This document shows, piece after piece, positions 7,395 through 14,010 of a DNA stretch of 14,010 nucleotides; position 1 is the stretch's first letter; the number at the start of each line of letters is the position of its first letter. The notes below the pieces were generated by a model. The model was not told where the DNA came from. It did no database searches and worked only from the letters and a program-made list of their open reading frames with translations. The DNA comes from Glaciecola sp964418575 (GTDB taxonomy: Bacteria; Pseudomonadota; Gammaproteobacteria; Enterobacterales; Alteromonadaceae): assembly GCA_964418575.1 (NCBI GenBank), contig CAYQMI010000094.1, forward strand, positions 1 to 14,010. The letters run 5' to 3'. Position numbers and translations under genes: made by a program.

Positions 7395-7586
7395 ATGAGT
7401 TTAACCCGCGCAGAAAAATTCGAATGTCCTTATTGTATGACCTACAACGACATTGAAATTGATGAGGACAATGACATAGGCCAGCAGCAAATAGTAGATT
7501 GCCAAATCTGCTGCTCTCCTATTGAGGTTTATATTAACGACACCGGCTTTGGCATAGAAATCATCGCTAAGCGGGATGATGAATAA
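7395..7586 (+). CDS. CPXCG-motif cysteine-rich protein, zinc-ribbon-like
   Basis: The 63-residue product has two CxxC pairs, C11-P-Y-C14 and C36-Q-I-C39, followed by C40-SPIEVYI. This is the layout of the small CPXCG cysteine-rich family, which probably binds a metal ion as a zinc ribbon. The second knuckle has the family's DCxxCCxPI pattern. Function is unknown across the family. The ATG at 7395 gives the usual family length. The in-frame ATG at 7320 would add 25 residues without cysteines and fits the orphan AAAGGAGG at 7297-7304 only with a long 15-base spacing, so it is an alternative. The flavin-reductase gene starts two bases after the stop, suggesting co-transcription. Confidence 0.82.
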   Translation: MSLTRAEKFECPYCMTYNDIEIDEDNDIGQQQIVDCQICCSPIEVYINDTGFGIEIIAKRDDE

Positions 7587-7588
7587 CG

Positions 7589-8239
7589 ATGAGCCAGCAA
7601 TTCAATAGCCAAGACATTGCGAAAATGCCCAAATTCGAAAGAGCGAATTTTATTAATAGTCTCTCGGGCATGAAAAGCGCGAATTTAATTGGCACTAAAA
7701 ATACAAACGGCCTTAGCAACCTGGCCCTCGTTAGCAGTGTTTTTCATGTAGGCGCAAACCCACCTTTAATTGGCATGTTAATGCGCCCCCACACCGTTGT
7801 GCGCGACACATTGCAAAATATAAAAGACTTAGGCGTGTATACAATAAACCACGTGCATGAAGAGATTTGCGAGCAAGCGCATCAATGCTCAGCACGATAT
7901 GAAGCGGATCATAGCGAGTTTATTGCCACTGGGCTTACCGAAGAATATTCAAAAACCTTTCAGGCGCCCTATGTGGCACAAAGCCGCATAAAACTGGGCG
8001 TAGAAGTACGAGAAATTCAGGTATTGCAGCTCAATCAGACGGAGCTTGTTATTGGCGAAATTGTAGAAGTTATTACCGAGCAAGATTATTTAATACCCGA
8101 TGGCTACCTCGATTTACAAAAAGCAGGCACAATTGCCGTAACGGGTTTAGACAGCTATCATCGAACACAGCGTATCGACCGCTATAGTTATGCAAAACCC
8201 GACACGCCGTTAAGCTCTATTTGGAAAGACACACTATGA
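7589..8239 (+). CDS. Flavin reductase-like / FMN-binding split-barrel protein
   Basis: The 216-residue protein matches the flavin-reductase-like domain family. The pattern GMKSANLIGTKNTNGLSNLALVSSVFHVGANPPLIGMLMRP (residues 27-67) gives the FMN-contact strands, with TVVRDTLQNIKDLGVYTINHV after it. A later segment, ELVIGEIVEVI, matches the split-barrel strand that usually follows. Members bind FMN and reduce free flavins or act on small substrates in the cytoplasm; the exact reaction cannot be told here. It starts two bases after the CPXCG gene, and its stop codon overlaps the start of the next small gene (ATGA), so the three are likely one unit. Confidence 0.85.
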   Translation: MSQQFNSQDIAKMPKFERANFINSLSGMKSANLIGTKNTNGLSNLALVSSVFHVGANPPLIGMLMRPHTVVRDTLQNIKDLGVYTINHVHEEICEQAHQCSARYEADHSEFIATGLTEEYSKTFQAPYVAQSRIKLGVEVREIQVLQLNQTELVIGEIVEVITEQDYLIPDGYLDLQKAGTIAVTGLDSYHRTQRIDRYSYAKPDTPLSSIWKDTL

Positions 8240-8364
8240 TCCCAAATTTAGATCAGCTATTAATTGTTTGCGGTATTGCACTGGCATTTGTTGCAGCAAT
8301 TGTATGGCTATTAATAAAATTACCCGTTGATGATGATGAACAAGACAAACCTTCTGATGAATAG
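8236..8364 (+). CDS. Small membrane protein with acidic tail, 42 residues
   Basis: The ATG overlaps the stop codon of the flavin-reductase gene in an ATGA junction, a strong sign of translational coupling. The product has a short N-terminus (MIPNLDQ), one hydrophobic span at about residues 8-28 (LLIVCGIALAFVAAIVWLLIK), and an acidic cytoplasmic-looking tail (DDDEQDKPSDE). It would be a single-span inner-membrane protein. I do not recognise the family. The coupling and the neat membrane-tail design support a real gene. Confidence 0.6.
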   Translation: MIPNLDQLLIVCGIALAFVAAIVWLLIKLPVDDDEQDKPSDE

Positions 8365-8460
8365 ATTTGTTTATCTTAGAGTATTAAATTTTGTTTAGGA
8401 ACTAAATCAAATTTTGTAAATCTATACAGTTAGTGTATAACTGTGCATAACAAAAATTCA

Positions 8461-8490
8461 AAGGCTCACCTTCTCGGTGGGCCTTTGTCG
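8461..8490 (+). terminator. Terminator-like hairpin after the dld-to-42-residue-protein gene group
   Basis: AAGGCTCACC (8461-8470) pairs with GGTGGGCCTT (8476-8485) with one G-U pair across a 5-base loop, followed by TGTCG. The stem is strong, but the T-run is short, so termination may be partial. It lies 97 bases after the 42-residue gene and about 90 bases before the HiPIP gene. Confidence 0.6.
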
Positions 8491-8581
8491 TATTGGGCTT
8501 GAGTAAAAAAGAATAGTTATCATTTTTAATTACAAAGACCTGATAAGAAACGTATTTCGTTTAAACAAAAAAGGAAAAGCT

Positions 8582-8872
8582 ATGAAGAATATTGACCGTC
8601 GTGACTTTTTAAAGTTATCAGGCAGCACTTTAATTGGTGTGACTCTTGGTGGTGTAGCGCTGCGTGCAAACGCTCAAGAGCAGTTAGCATTAGACGATCC
8701 TACTGCAATTGCTTTGAAGTACGTGCATCAGTCAGAGGTTGAAGGCGCTTATTGCCACAACTGCATGTATATTCAAGGCGAAGAAGGCGCAGATTGGCGT
8801 CCATGTGGTATCTTCCCTGGCAAGTTAGTAGCCAAAGATGGTTGGTGTTCTGCTTGGATGAAAAAAGGTTAA
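8582..8872 (+). CDS. High-potential iron-sulfur protein (HiPIP), Tat-exported
   Basis: The 96-residue product carries a twin-arginine signal (RRDFLKLSG from residue 6, then a hydrophobic stretch ending ALRANA near residue 31). The mature part of about 65 residues has the four cysteines that hold a [4Fe-4S] cluster in HiPIPs: C58-x2-C61, C75 and C89, in CHNCMYIQG, WRPCGIFPG and GWCSAW. HiPIPs carry single electrons at high potential in the periplasm, often between the bc1 complex and terminal oxidases or other acceptors. Export by Tat fits the need to insert the cluster before transport. It has an AAGGAAAAGC ribosome site and its own terminator, so it is probably a single-gene unit. No reaction centre or oxidase gene is nearby to name the partner. 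Confidence 0.95.
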   Translation: MKNIDRRDFLKLSGSTLIGVTLGGVALRANAQEQLALDDPTAIALKYVHQSEVEGAYCHNCMYIQGEEGADWRPCGIFPGKLVAKDGWCSAWMKKG

Positions 8873-8892
8873 ATTAAACCTTTAACAGATAT

Positions 8893-8920
8893 AAAAAAGC
8901 CAGCCTTTGCTGGCTTTTTT
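8893..8920. terminator. Bidirectional terminator shared by HiPIP and amidase genes
   Basis: AAAAAAGCCAGC (8893-8904) pairs perfectly with GCTGGCTTTTTT (8909-8920) across the loop CTTT. The A-run and T-run make it work on both strands. It lies between the convergent HiPIP (+) and amidase (-) genes. Confidence 0.9.
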
Positions 8921-8945
8921 GTGCGTACTGAATACTTGGTTATTG

Positions 8946-10601
8946 TTACTCTTGGCTTAATGGTGCCATCGCTTGTTTAAATTCGCTATGCTCAAAACTA
9001 CCGCGAACCATCTCTGGTTTTAGTATTTTCTTAGATGCTTGCTCATATTGATATGCCAAGTTCAGCAAAAGCGCATCATCCCATTGTGCACCCATAAAAC
9101 TTAGGTTAATGGGCAAGCCTCGCATGCCGCCCATTGGCACAGATACATGTGGGTAGCCAGCAATAGCTGCCATCCAACCGGCGCCAGCAAAACCGCCGCC
9201 AAAGCTATCGCCGAATACTGGGTCGATTAAAAATGCGGGCGTTTGTGAAGGCATAACAATCGCGTCTACCTCATAGTCTTTTAGTAGTTTGTCGATTCCG
9301 TTTTGGCGAGTCGCCTCGCGTATAAAACTCAGCGCTTCCTGATACTCTTCATTGTAGCCTTCGGTTTTTTCGGCATCTTCAAACAAAGACTGACTAAAAA
9401 TGTCTAATTCTCGCGGGGTTTTTTTATTAAATTCAATAAGTTGGGCGAGATTCTTGCTCTGAACGCTAGGGGCAGCATTCGCTAAATATAGATTCAATTC
9501 ATGTTTAAACTCAATCAACAAAACTTGCAGAGCCTTTCCCCAAAACCCTTCAGGTGTTTCGAATTCGTTTATCTCGACCATTTCAACGCCCTGCGCTTCA
9601 AGCACGGCAATGGCTTCATTAAACGCGGCAATAATTTCAGGGTGCTCAGATTGAACGGAACGAAATACACCAAGCTTTTTTCCTTTGAGCGATGCAGATA
9701 ATGACGCAACGTAATTCTGCTTTTTACTATCGGCAAGCTCTGTAGCCGCGTCGTTAGCATCGGTGCCAGCCATTACTGAGAGCATTAGGGCTGCGTCTTT
9801 CACTGAGCGAGTCATGGGGCCCGCGGTGTCTTGTGTAACCGAAATTGGCACAATGTGTGTTCTTGAAAGTAGACCAACAGTTGGCTTTACACCCACAACT
9901 CCGTTCATGGCGCTTGGGCATATGATACTGCCGTTAGTTTCAGTGCCAATACCCAGTGGCGAGTATTGAGCCGCAATTGCAGCGCCGGTGCCTGAAGATG
10001 AGCCACACGGCGTGCGATCTAAGCTATGAGGATTACGCGTTTGCCCTCCCACTGCGCTCCAGCCAGATACTGAATCGCTATCTCTGAAGTTCGCCCATTC
10101 AGACAAATTAGTTTTGCCTAGTATAATTGCACCCGCCGCTTTTAAGCGCGCAATAATTGGCGCGTCGCGTTCTGTGCGATTGTTTAGTAAAGCCATGCTA
10201 CCAGCGGTTGTTGGCATATTCGCGCTTTCGATATTGTCCTTTATTAATACAGGCACACCGTGCAATGGCCCTCTTATCTTGCCAGCTTTCGCTTCAGCAT
10301 CGAGGCGCGCAGCTATACTCAAAGCGTCAGGATTGAGGGTGATAACGGCTTGAATGCGAGGTCCTTGCCTGTCGAGCTCTTCTATCCGCTTAAGATAGGC
10401 AGTTACCGCCGCCACTGAGGTAAGCTCTTGCTCGGCTATTTGTTGGGCTAGCTGGTGAGCCTCCATCTCAACAATCATATTTGCTTTAGCAATGTTAGCA
10501 GCGCTGACTAGAAGCACCAGTAGTGTGACCTTATGGAGTTTTTTAGTCCCGCAGGCGATTAACGAAGTGATGAGCATATTCCTAAGAATTCCTTTTTGCA
10601 T
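8946..10601 (-). CDS. Exported amidase-signature hydrolase (peptide-amidase-like)
   Basis: The 551-residue protein has the Ser-cisSer-Lys catalytic set of the amidase signature family: Lys121 in LIKDNIE, Ser201 in CGSSSGTGAA and Ser225 in GTETNGSIICPS. The spacing is close to that I recall for the exported peptide amidase of Stenotrophomonas (K123, S202, S226). Such enzymes hydrolyse C-terminal or other carboxamides to acids and ammonia. A hydrophobic stretch at about residues 25-40 after a basic patch (KKLHK) looks like a signal peptide ending IAKA, so the enzyme probably acts outside the cytoplasm. The first ATG (10601) lacks a clear ribosome site; an in-frame ATG at 10577 with AGGA just before it is a plausible true start and keeps the signal peptide. 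GatA is unlikely: there is a signal peptide and no GatB/GatC neighbour. Substrate unknown. Confidence 0.88.
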   Translation of the reverse strand: MQKGILRNMLITSLIACGTKKLHKVTLLVLLVSAANIAKANMIVEMEAHQLAQQIAEQELTSVAAVTAYLKRIEELDRQGPRIQAVITLNPDALSIAARLDAEAKAGKIRGPLHGVPVLIKDNIESANMPTTAGSMALLNNRTERDAPIIARLKAAGAIILGKTNLSEWANFRDSDSVSGWSAVGGQTRNPHSLDRTPCGSSSGTGAAIAAQYSPLGIGTETNGSIICPSAMNGVVGVKPTVGLLSRTHIVPISVTQDTAGPMTRSVKDAALMLSVMAGTDANDAATELADSKKQNYVASLSASLKGKKLGVFRSVQSEHPEIIAAFNEAIAVLEAQGVEMVEINEFETPEGFWGKALQVLLIEFKHELNLYLANAAPSVQSKNLAQLIEFNKKTPRELDIFSQSLFEDAEKTEGYNEEYQEALSFIREATRQNGIDKLLKDYEVDAIVMPSQTPAFLIDPVFGDSFGGGFAGAGWMAAIAGYPHVSVPMGGMRGLPINLSFMGAQWDDALLLNLAYQYEQASKKILKPEMVRGSFEHSEFKQAMAPLSQE

Positions 10602-11028
10602 TTTAAGTGTTCAACTTAATCAAGTTAAAGCGACTAAGCAACTGACAAATCTGTTTTTATTAAGAAGCGACCGTAAAACCTAGCCAGCTAAAAAAATATG
10701 AAAAAAGCGATTAAGTGACTTAAATGGCATGAAAACAATCCTCGCTTTATTCGATAATAATGTACGTATTTCTCGTATCAATCGGTTTTTGCTTACAAAA
10801 AATGCTTTGAACGGTCTCCTGAGAAACCTATTTTTATTGGCTTGGAAGAAAAATGAAAGAAACTTGACCTGAATGAAAAAGAGAAACGGTATATATCGGT
10901 AATTACATAATTTAACGATCCTTATGTTTATACGTTATAGATATTTACAAACTTTTACCTATATTCGTCGTAATTCTTGTTATCCAGTAACATTTTGGTT
11001 TCTACACTTTGCTTCAAGGAAATAATAA
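10602..11028. other. AT-rich divergent promoter region between amidase and delta carbonic anhydrase
   Basis: These 427 bases hold the promoters of two divergent genes and no convincing ORF. A TTGACC at 10864-10869 and a TATATA at 10890-10895 could be promoter elements for the carbonic anhydrase, but their 20-base spacing is long. The ribosome site for that gene is AAGGA, about 9 bases before 11029. I see no strong hairpin. The leader could be long, which leaves room for regulation. Confidence 0.5.
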
Positions 11029-11796
11029 ATGAAAAAATTAATGATAGGTGGTTTATTAACATTGGCTAGTTCGGCAGTGTTTGCTGCAGACGTATGCGAA
11101 GGCTACGGACCTCAAACTGGCCGCGATATTGATTCTCGCGAAGGCACCAACAGCGTCGTATTTTCAATGGCGCCGCCTGCATCGCAAATGAACCTGTGTA
11201 ATATTCATTTCCATAAAAATGCTGAGCACAAAGCAAAAGATTTTTCGATTCCTGCAACTGACGGCGCTGGCTTTATGTGTGGTATGAGCGAGACGCTAAC
11301 TGCTGCAGAGCTCAAAACGCCAGACGAAGAAATTTGTGGTGGCCTAAAACCGGGCGATACCATTGAAATGCATTGGGTGCATACCTCGTGCGACGTTGAA
11401 CCAGGCCCTGGTTTAGGTAGCTGTTTGTCTGACAAGTGTGCAAACCCTAACTTACGTGTTGAAACGCAGGTATTTACGCTAGTCAACGATTCTGATGCCC
11501 TAGATTTCAACGATATGGATTACGACGGCAATACAGTTAATGGATACCATCAAGCTGAGTCTCTACCAATGACAACAGGCGCTCCGGTAGAGTTTTTGGG
11601 TTCAACTACGGGTCCGTCTTTCTCTGAGCAAGTATGTTCTCCATTACAAGTTAGCTGGTCGGTTCGCCCGCAGTGTGCAAAAGTAGATATCAACACTATT
11701 GGTGCATGGTGTGAGAGCAACGAGTTTGACGAGAAGAAAGGTCATGGCGTTCGCCCTCTAGTAACCGACCCACGTTTGTTGTCGGTTATTAACTAA
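11029..11796 (+). CDS. Delta-class carbonic anhydrase, exported
   Basis: The 255-residue product has a clear signal peptide (MKKLMIGGLLTLASSAVFA, cut near residue 19-20). The mature protein matches the CA_like family founded on the diatom delta-class enzyme TWCA1, a zinc enzyme that interconverts CO2 and bicarbonate. Candidate zinc ligands sit in NIHFHKNAEHK (His60, His62, His67) and EMHWVHTSCD (His115, His118); the family uses three histidines, and I cannot say which here. Ten cysteines (23, 57, 84, 103, 121, 132, 137, 203, 216, 228) suggest several disulfides, fitting the periplasm. A strong terminator follows, so it is likely a single-gene unit. An iota-class-like carbonic anhydrase lies 1.6 kb further on. 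Family identity is confident; activity is inferred. Confidence 0.9.
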   Translation: MKKLMIGGLLTLASSAVFAADVCEGYGPQTGRDIDSREGTNSVVFSMAPPASQMNLCNIHFHKNAEHKAKDFSIPATDGAGFMCGMSETLTAAELKTPDEEICGGLKPGDTIEMHWVHTSCDVEPGPGLGSCLSDKCANPNLRVETQVFTLVNDSDALDFNDMDYDGNTVNGYHQAESLPMTTGAPVEFLGSTTGPSFSEQVCSPLQVSWSVRPQCAKVDINTIGAWCESNEFDEKKGHGVRPLVTDPRLLSVIN

Positions 11797-11815
11797 GAAT
11801 TTGTTTAGTGAGTGT

Positions 11816-11846
11816 AAAACGCCGAGCAAGTCTCGGCGTTTTTTTT
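11816..11846 (+). terminator. Rho-independent terminator of the delta carbonic anhydrase gene
   Basis: AACGCCGAG (11818-11826) pairs perfectly with CTCGGCGTT (11832-11840) across the loop CAAGT, followed by a run of T. It starts about 20 bases after the stop codon. Confidence 0.93.
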
Positions 11847-11976
11847 GCCTACCTTAAAAGGCTGCAACGCCACGATATTTATTTTGATAGATACCCTTTT
11901 AGCTGCCTAGAAAAAGCATCCAGTTTTTCAGTTTTCAGTCGATAACACCCTTAACATTCAGCATATTTAAAGCGGT

Positions 11977-13293
11977 ATGACGGCTTCTCAATTACAAACA
12001 CTTTTAGTTCATCAATTAAAGCCAGGCATGGTGTTGCACAGTATTGTTCAGCAAACTGGGCGGTTGATGGTCAAAAGCAAAGGGAAAATTAAGCACAAAG
12101 GCACCATTGAGCAACTGATTGCTTGCGGCGTGCAGTCGGTAAAAATTGAGAGTTTTCTCGAGCAAGATGTGGAGAAGCTTCCAGCGAGCATTGCAAATAT
12201 CAAAAGCCCAACAAAGCCTGCGGTTCCCATACAAACACTTACCGCTGCGAATGACTCGGAAACTGATCCTATTACCGACACTATTGAACTTGGCTCAGAC
12301 AGTGACTTTGGTGAAGACGAATTTACTGAAACAACTGAATCGACAGCTGAGGCGCCTAAAACCGATAGGCAGGGTAAAAAGCAAATAGAAGAAACCGAAC
12401 AGTTAGTCATTGATTGTAAAAAGCTTCACCAAAAAATGCGCATCAATATTGAGAAAAAGCTGCCAATTGATTTTAGCGAATCAAAGCAATTAGTGAGTAA
12501 GCTTCATCAAACTTTGATGCAAGATCAAGACGCGCTCTTATGCTTAAGCATGATCAGAAACCAAGGTGAATATTTAAGTAATCATGCGATGCACGTAGCC
12601 ATTCTTCTGTGCCATTTTGCCAAATATTTAGGTATGTCGAATCGCGACTGCGAACGTTTAGCGCTGCTTGGCTACTTTTTCGATATTGGCATGGTACAAG
12701 TGCCAAGAGAAATTCTGCACAAGCAAGGCGCACCAAGTAAAGAAGAGCAAGCAATTATTCAATCGCACGTGCAGAAGTCGATTGATTTGCTTACGCCATT
12801 CAACTTAGATGCAGAGTTAATGCTAGCGATCGAGCAACACCACGAACGACTCGACGGCAGCGGTTATCCTAATCAACTTCAGGGCGAAGATATTCATATA
12901 TTTAGCCGTATGCTAGCCATTGTTGATTGCTACGATGCGATGACAACTAACAGACCTTTCCAGAAAAAGTCGAGCCCTGCAGCGGCTTTGAAGATCATCT
13001 CAAATAAAAACTACGGTTATGATTTAAAGCTCGCGCTTCAGTTTATACGCTGTATGGGTGTATATCCTGTAGGCAGTTTAGTCATAATGAACAACCAACA
13101 CATTGGCATAGTGATTAAAAACCATGAACGTAATGCCTTAAAGCCAAAGGTTAAAACGTTTTACTCTATTTCAAAATCAGAATATTTCACCCCAGAAGAG
13201 CATGATTTGGCAAAAGCGAACTGCAAATTCAGTATTGTTAAGCCGACGCTGCCGGAGCACCATAGATTGGACATGGGGCGGGTTTCGTTTTAA
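11977..13293 (+). CDS. DUF3391 / HD-GYP domain protein with degenerate HD motif
   Basis: The 438-residue protein has an N-terminal DUF3391-type region (residues 1-60, VHQLKPGMVLHSIV), an acidic low-complexity linker (about 90-130), then an HD-GYP domain (about 190-360). HD-GYP enzymes usually degrade the second messenger cyclic di-GMP. Intact are H203/H206, H264, HHE (288-290), DGSGYP (293-298) and VDCYDAM (316-322). The HD motif itself is changed: GYFFDIGM (232-239) has Phe235 for the metal-binding His, and Met239 for the usual Lys, although Met there is also seen elsewhere. The catalytic metal site is thus probably impaired, and the protein may act as a c-di-GMP sensor or protein partner instead. 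The ribosome site is weak. A terminator before it and another after it make it a single-gene unit. It has no membrane span. Confidence 0.9.
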   Translation: MTASQLQTLLVHQLKPGMVLHSIVQQTGRLMVKSKGKIKHKGTIEQLIACGVQSVKIESFLEQDVEKLPASIANIKSPTKPAVPIQTLTAANDSETDPITDTIELGSDSDFGEDEFTETTESTAEAPKTDRQGKKQIEETEQLVIDCKKLHQKMRINIEKKLPIDFSESKQLVSKLHQTLMQDQDALLCLSMIRNQGEYLSNHAMHVAILLCHFAKYLGMSNRDCERLALLGYFFDIGMVQVPREILHKQGAPSKEEQAIIQSHVQKSIDLLTPFNLDAELMLAIEQHHERLDGSGYPNQLQGEDIHIFSRMLAIVDCYDAMTTNRPFQKKSSPAAALKIISNKNYGYDLKLALQFIRCMGVYPVGSLVIMNNQHIGIVIKNHERNALKPKVKTFYSISKSEYFTPEEHDLAKANCKFSIVKPTLPEHHRLDMGRVSF

Positions 13294-13334
13294 GTTTGGC
13301 GCTTACGTTGTTTCAGATATTTATTGAGTACATT

Positions 13335-13366
13335 AAAAAACGGGACCATTGCGATCCCGTTTTTTT
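13335..13366. terminator. Bidirectional terminator between HD-GYP and iota-type carbonic anhydrase genes
   Basis: AAAAAACGGGA (13335-13345) pairs with TCCCGTTTTTT (13355-13365) across a 9-base loop. A- and T-runs on both sides suit termination of the convergent genes on both strands. Confidence 0.92.
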
Positions 13367-13392
13367 AGACTAATAAATGGTTGAGCTAGATG

Positions 13393-13947
13393 TTAACCTT
13401 TATACTCTAAAGACGAATGGTGCAGCACAATTCTTACCGCACCCGCGTCATCTTTTACAAAACCCCAAGTTTTATCTACTGAAGTTACATCGCCGTCTTT
13501 GTTGGTAAAGTGCACTTTCCCGATGGTTGAAGCACTATCACCAGCAATAAACACAGCATTGTTGTCTACTTCACAATTTTGCCATCCCATTAATGCAAAA
13601 CCTTTGTCGGTTGGGAAGTTTTCATCGCCGCCTACAAAGTACGACAACGCACCTTCACTAGTGGGACGGAAGGTTTGCGGAACAACTGTAAGAGTGGGCT
13701 TAAACAACACTGCGCCCATCTGATAACCGTATGCAGCATCAATGATGTTTGAAGCAAGCTCTTTAGCAGCTTCTTGGCCTTTTTCATCATGGGTTTTACT
13801 AATGTCTAACAAAGCCGCACACCAGCCATTTTGAGCATCGAGCACTTCTTTTTCAGATAAACCCTGATTAACAACCTGCACATTTGCCGAAGCTTGCGCT
13901 ACGAAAAACGTAGCAGCCATTGCACCGATTAATTTTGTTAACTTCAT
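13393..13947 (-). CDS. Iota-class carbonic anhydrase-like protein (NTF2/CaMKII-association-domain fold), exported
   Basis: The 184-residue product has a signal peptide cut after AQASA (residue 21) and one small alpha+beta domain. It ends with VLHHSSLEY (174-182), the C-terminal HHSS motif typical of iota-class carbonic anhydrases (CaMKII-AD fold, COG4337-like). From memory, the metal-free iota enzymes bind bicarbonate through Thr106, Tyr124, His197 and Ser199. With one constant offset of 21, all four fall on matching residues here: Thr85 (FKPT), Tyr103 (SYFVGG), His176 and Ser178. Relatives are, as I recall, often mislabelled phosphoribosyl-AMP cyclohydrolase; the metal-binding cysteines of HisI are absent (only C43 and C125). 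The expected role is CO2/bicarbonate conversion in the periplasm. AAGGAAA precedes the ATG. It is convergent with the HD-GYP gene. Its promoter lies in the last 63 bases of the window or beyond. Confidence 0.82.
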   Translation of the reverse strand: MKLTKLIGAMAATFFVAQASANVQVVNQGLSEKEVLDAQNGWCAALLDISKTHDEKGQEAAKELASNIIDAAYGYQMGAVLFKPTLTVVPQTFRPTSEGALSYFVGGDENFPTDKGFALMGWQNCEVDNNAVFIAGDSASTIGKVHFTNKDGDVTSVDKTWGFVKDDAGAVRIVLHHSSLEYKG

Positions 13948-14010
13948 TTGTATTTTCCTTGTTATTGATGATGGTAGTTTTAGTTATTTCTAGTGCACCT
14001 TCGGTTAAGC

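Noticed and set aside
8375..8425. Repeated AAATTTTGT words after the 42-residue gene
   Set aside because: Two short AT-rich copies are expected by chance in this intergenic region and form no larger repeat unit.
8946..10601. GatA subunit of the tRNA amidotransferase
   Set aside because: It has a signal peptide and no gatB/gatC neighbour, and its motif spacing is closer to exported peptide amidases.
12048..12410. Minus-strand 120-codon open frame under the HD-GYP gene
   Set aside because: It is the antisense of the acidic linker region, giving a Ser/Val-rich sequence with no recognisable motif.
13393..13947. Phosphoribosyl-AMP cyclohydrolase (HisI)
   Set aside because: The protein has a signal peptide, lacks the HisI metal-binding cysteine pattern and instead has the HHSS iota-type motif.
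1..14010. CRISPR array, tRNA/rRNA, insertion sequence, prophage or defence system
   Set aside because: No regular direct repeats, no transposase or integrase-like protein, no tRNA-like cloverleaf and no defence-type domain were seen on either strand.

Overview
The window looks like a chromosomal stretch of a marine, aerobic, heterotrophic gammaproteobacterium, with Alteromonadales- or Cellvibrionales-like gene content. The basis is family content only: a DcaP-type porin, LldP and Dld close to the E. coli types, a Tat-exported HiPIP and a DUF3391/HD-GYP protein. Base composition is moderate with AT-rich intergenic regions. I see no insertion sequence, integrase, tRNA, rRNA or CRISPR array, so this is ordinary chromosome rather than a mobile island. 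The species assignment is inference.

Layout. Positions 1-695 (minus) hold most of a class IV PLP aminotransferase cut by the window edge. Positions 1070-2197 hold a DcaP-like outer-membrane porin with its own terminator. A small, previously unlisted 40-residue membrane-protein gene (2460-2582) follows, with a structured leader. Positions 2727-8364 form a lactate-use locus: a LysR regulator reads away from lldP (lactate permease) and dld (quinone-linked D-lactate dehydrogenase). Behind dld come a CPXCG zinc-ribbon-like protein, a flavin-reductase-fold protein and a 42-residue membrane protein, tightly packed or overlapping. The porin, permease and dehydrogenase could together carry lactate from the outside to the respiratory quinone pool; the porin's substrate is inferred from position only.

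Next come a Tat-exported high-potential iron-sulfur protein (8582-8872) and, convergent with it across a shared bidirectional terminator, an exported amidase-signature enzyme (8946-10601, minus).

The right third is the most interesting part. It has an exported delta-class carbonic anhydrase (11029-11796), an HD-GYP protein whose HD motif has lost its histidine (11977-13293), and, convergent with that, a small exported NTF2/CaMKII-association-domain protein (13393-13947, minus). The last ends in the HHSS motif of iota-class carbonic anhydrases and keeps the spacing of the catalytic residues I recall for that metal-free class. Two carbonic anhydrase classes first described in diatoms therefore sit within 3 kb in a bacterium, both with signal peptides. 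Terminators separate them, so they are neighbours rather than one operon.
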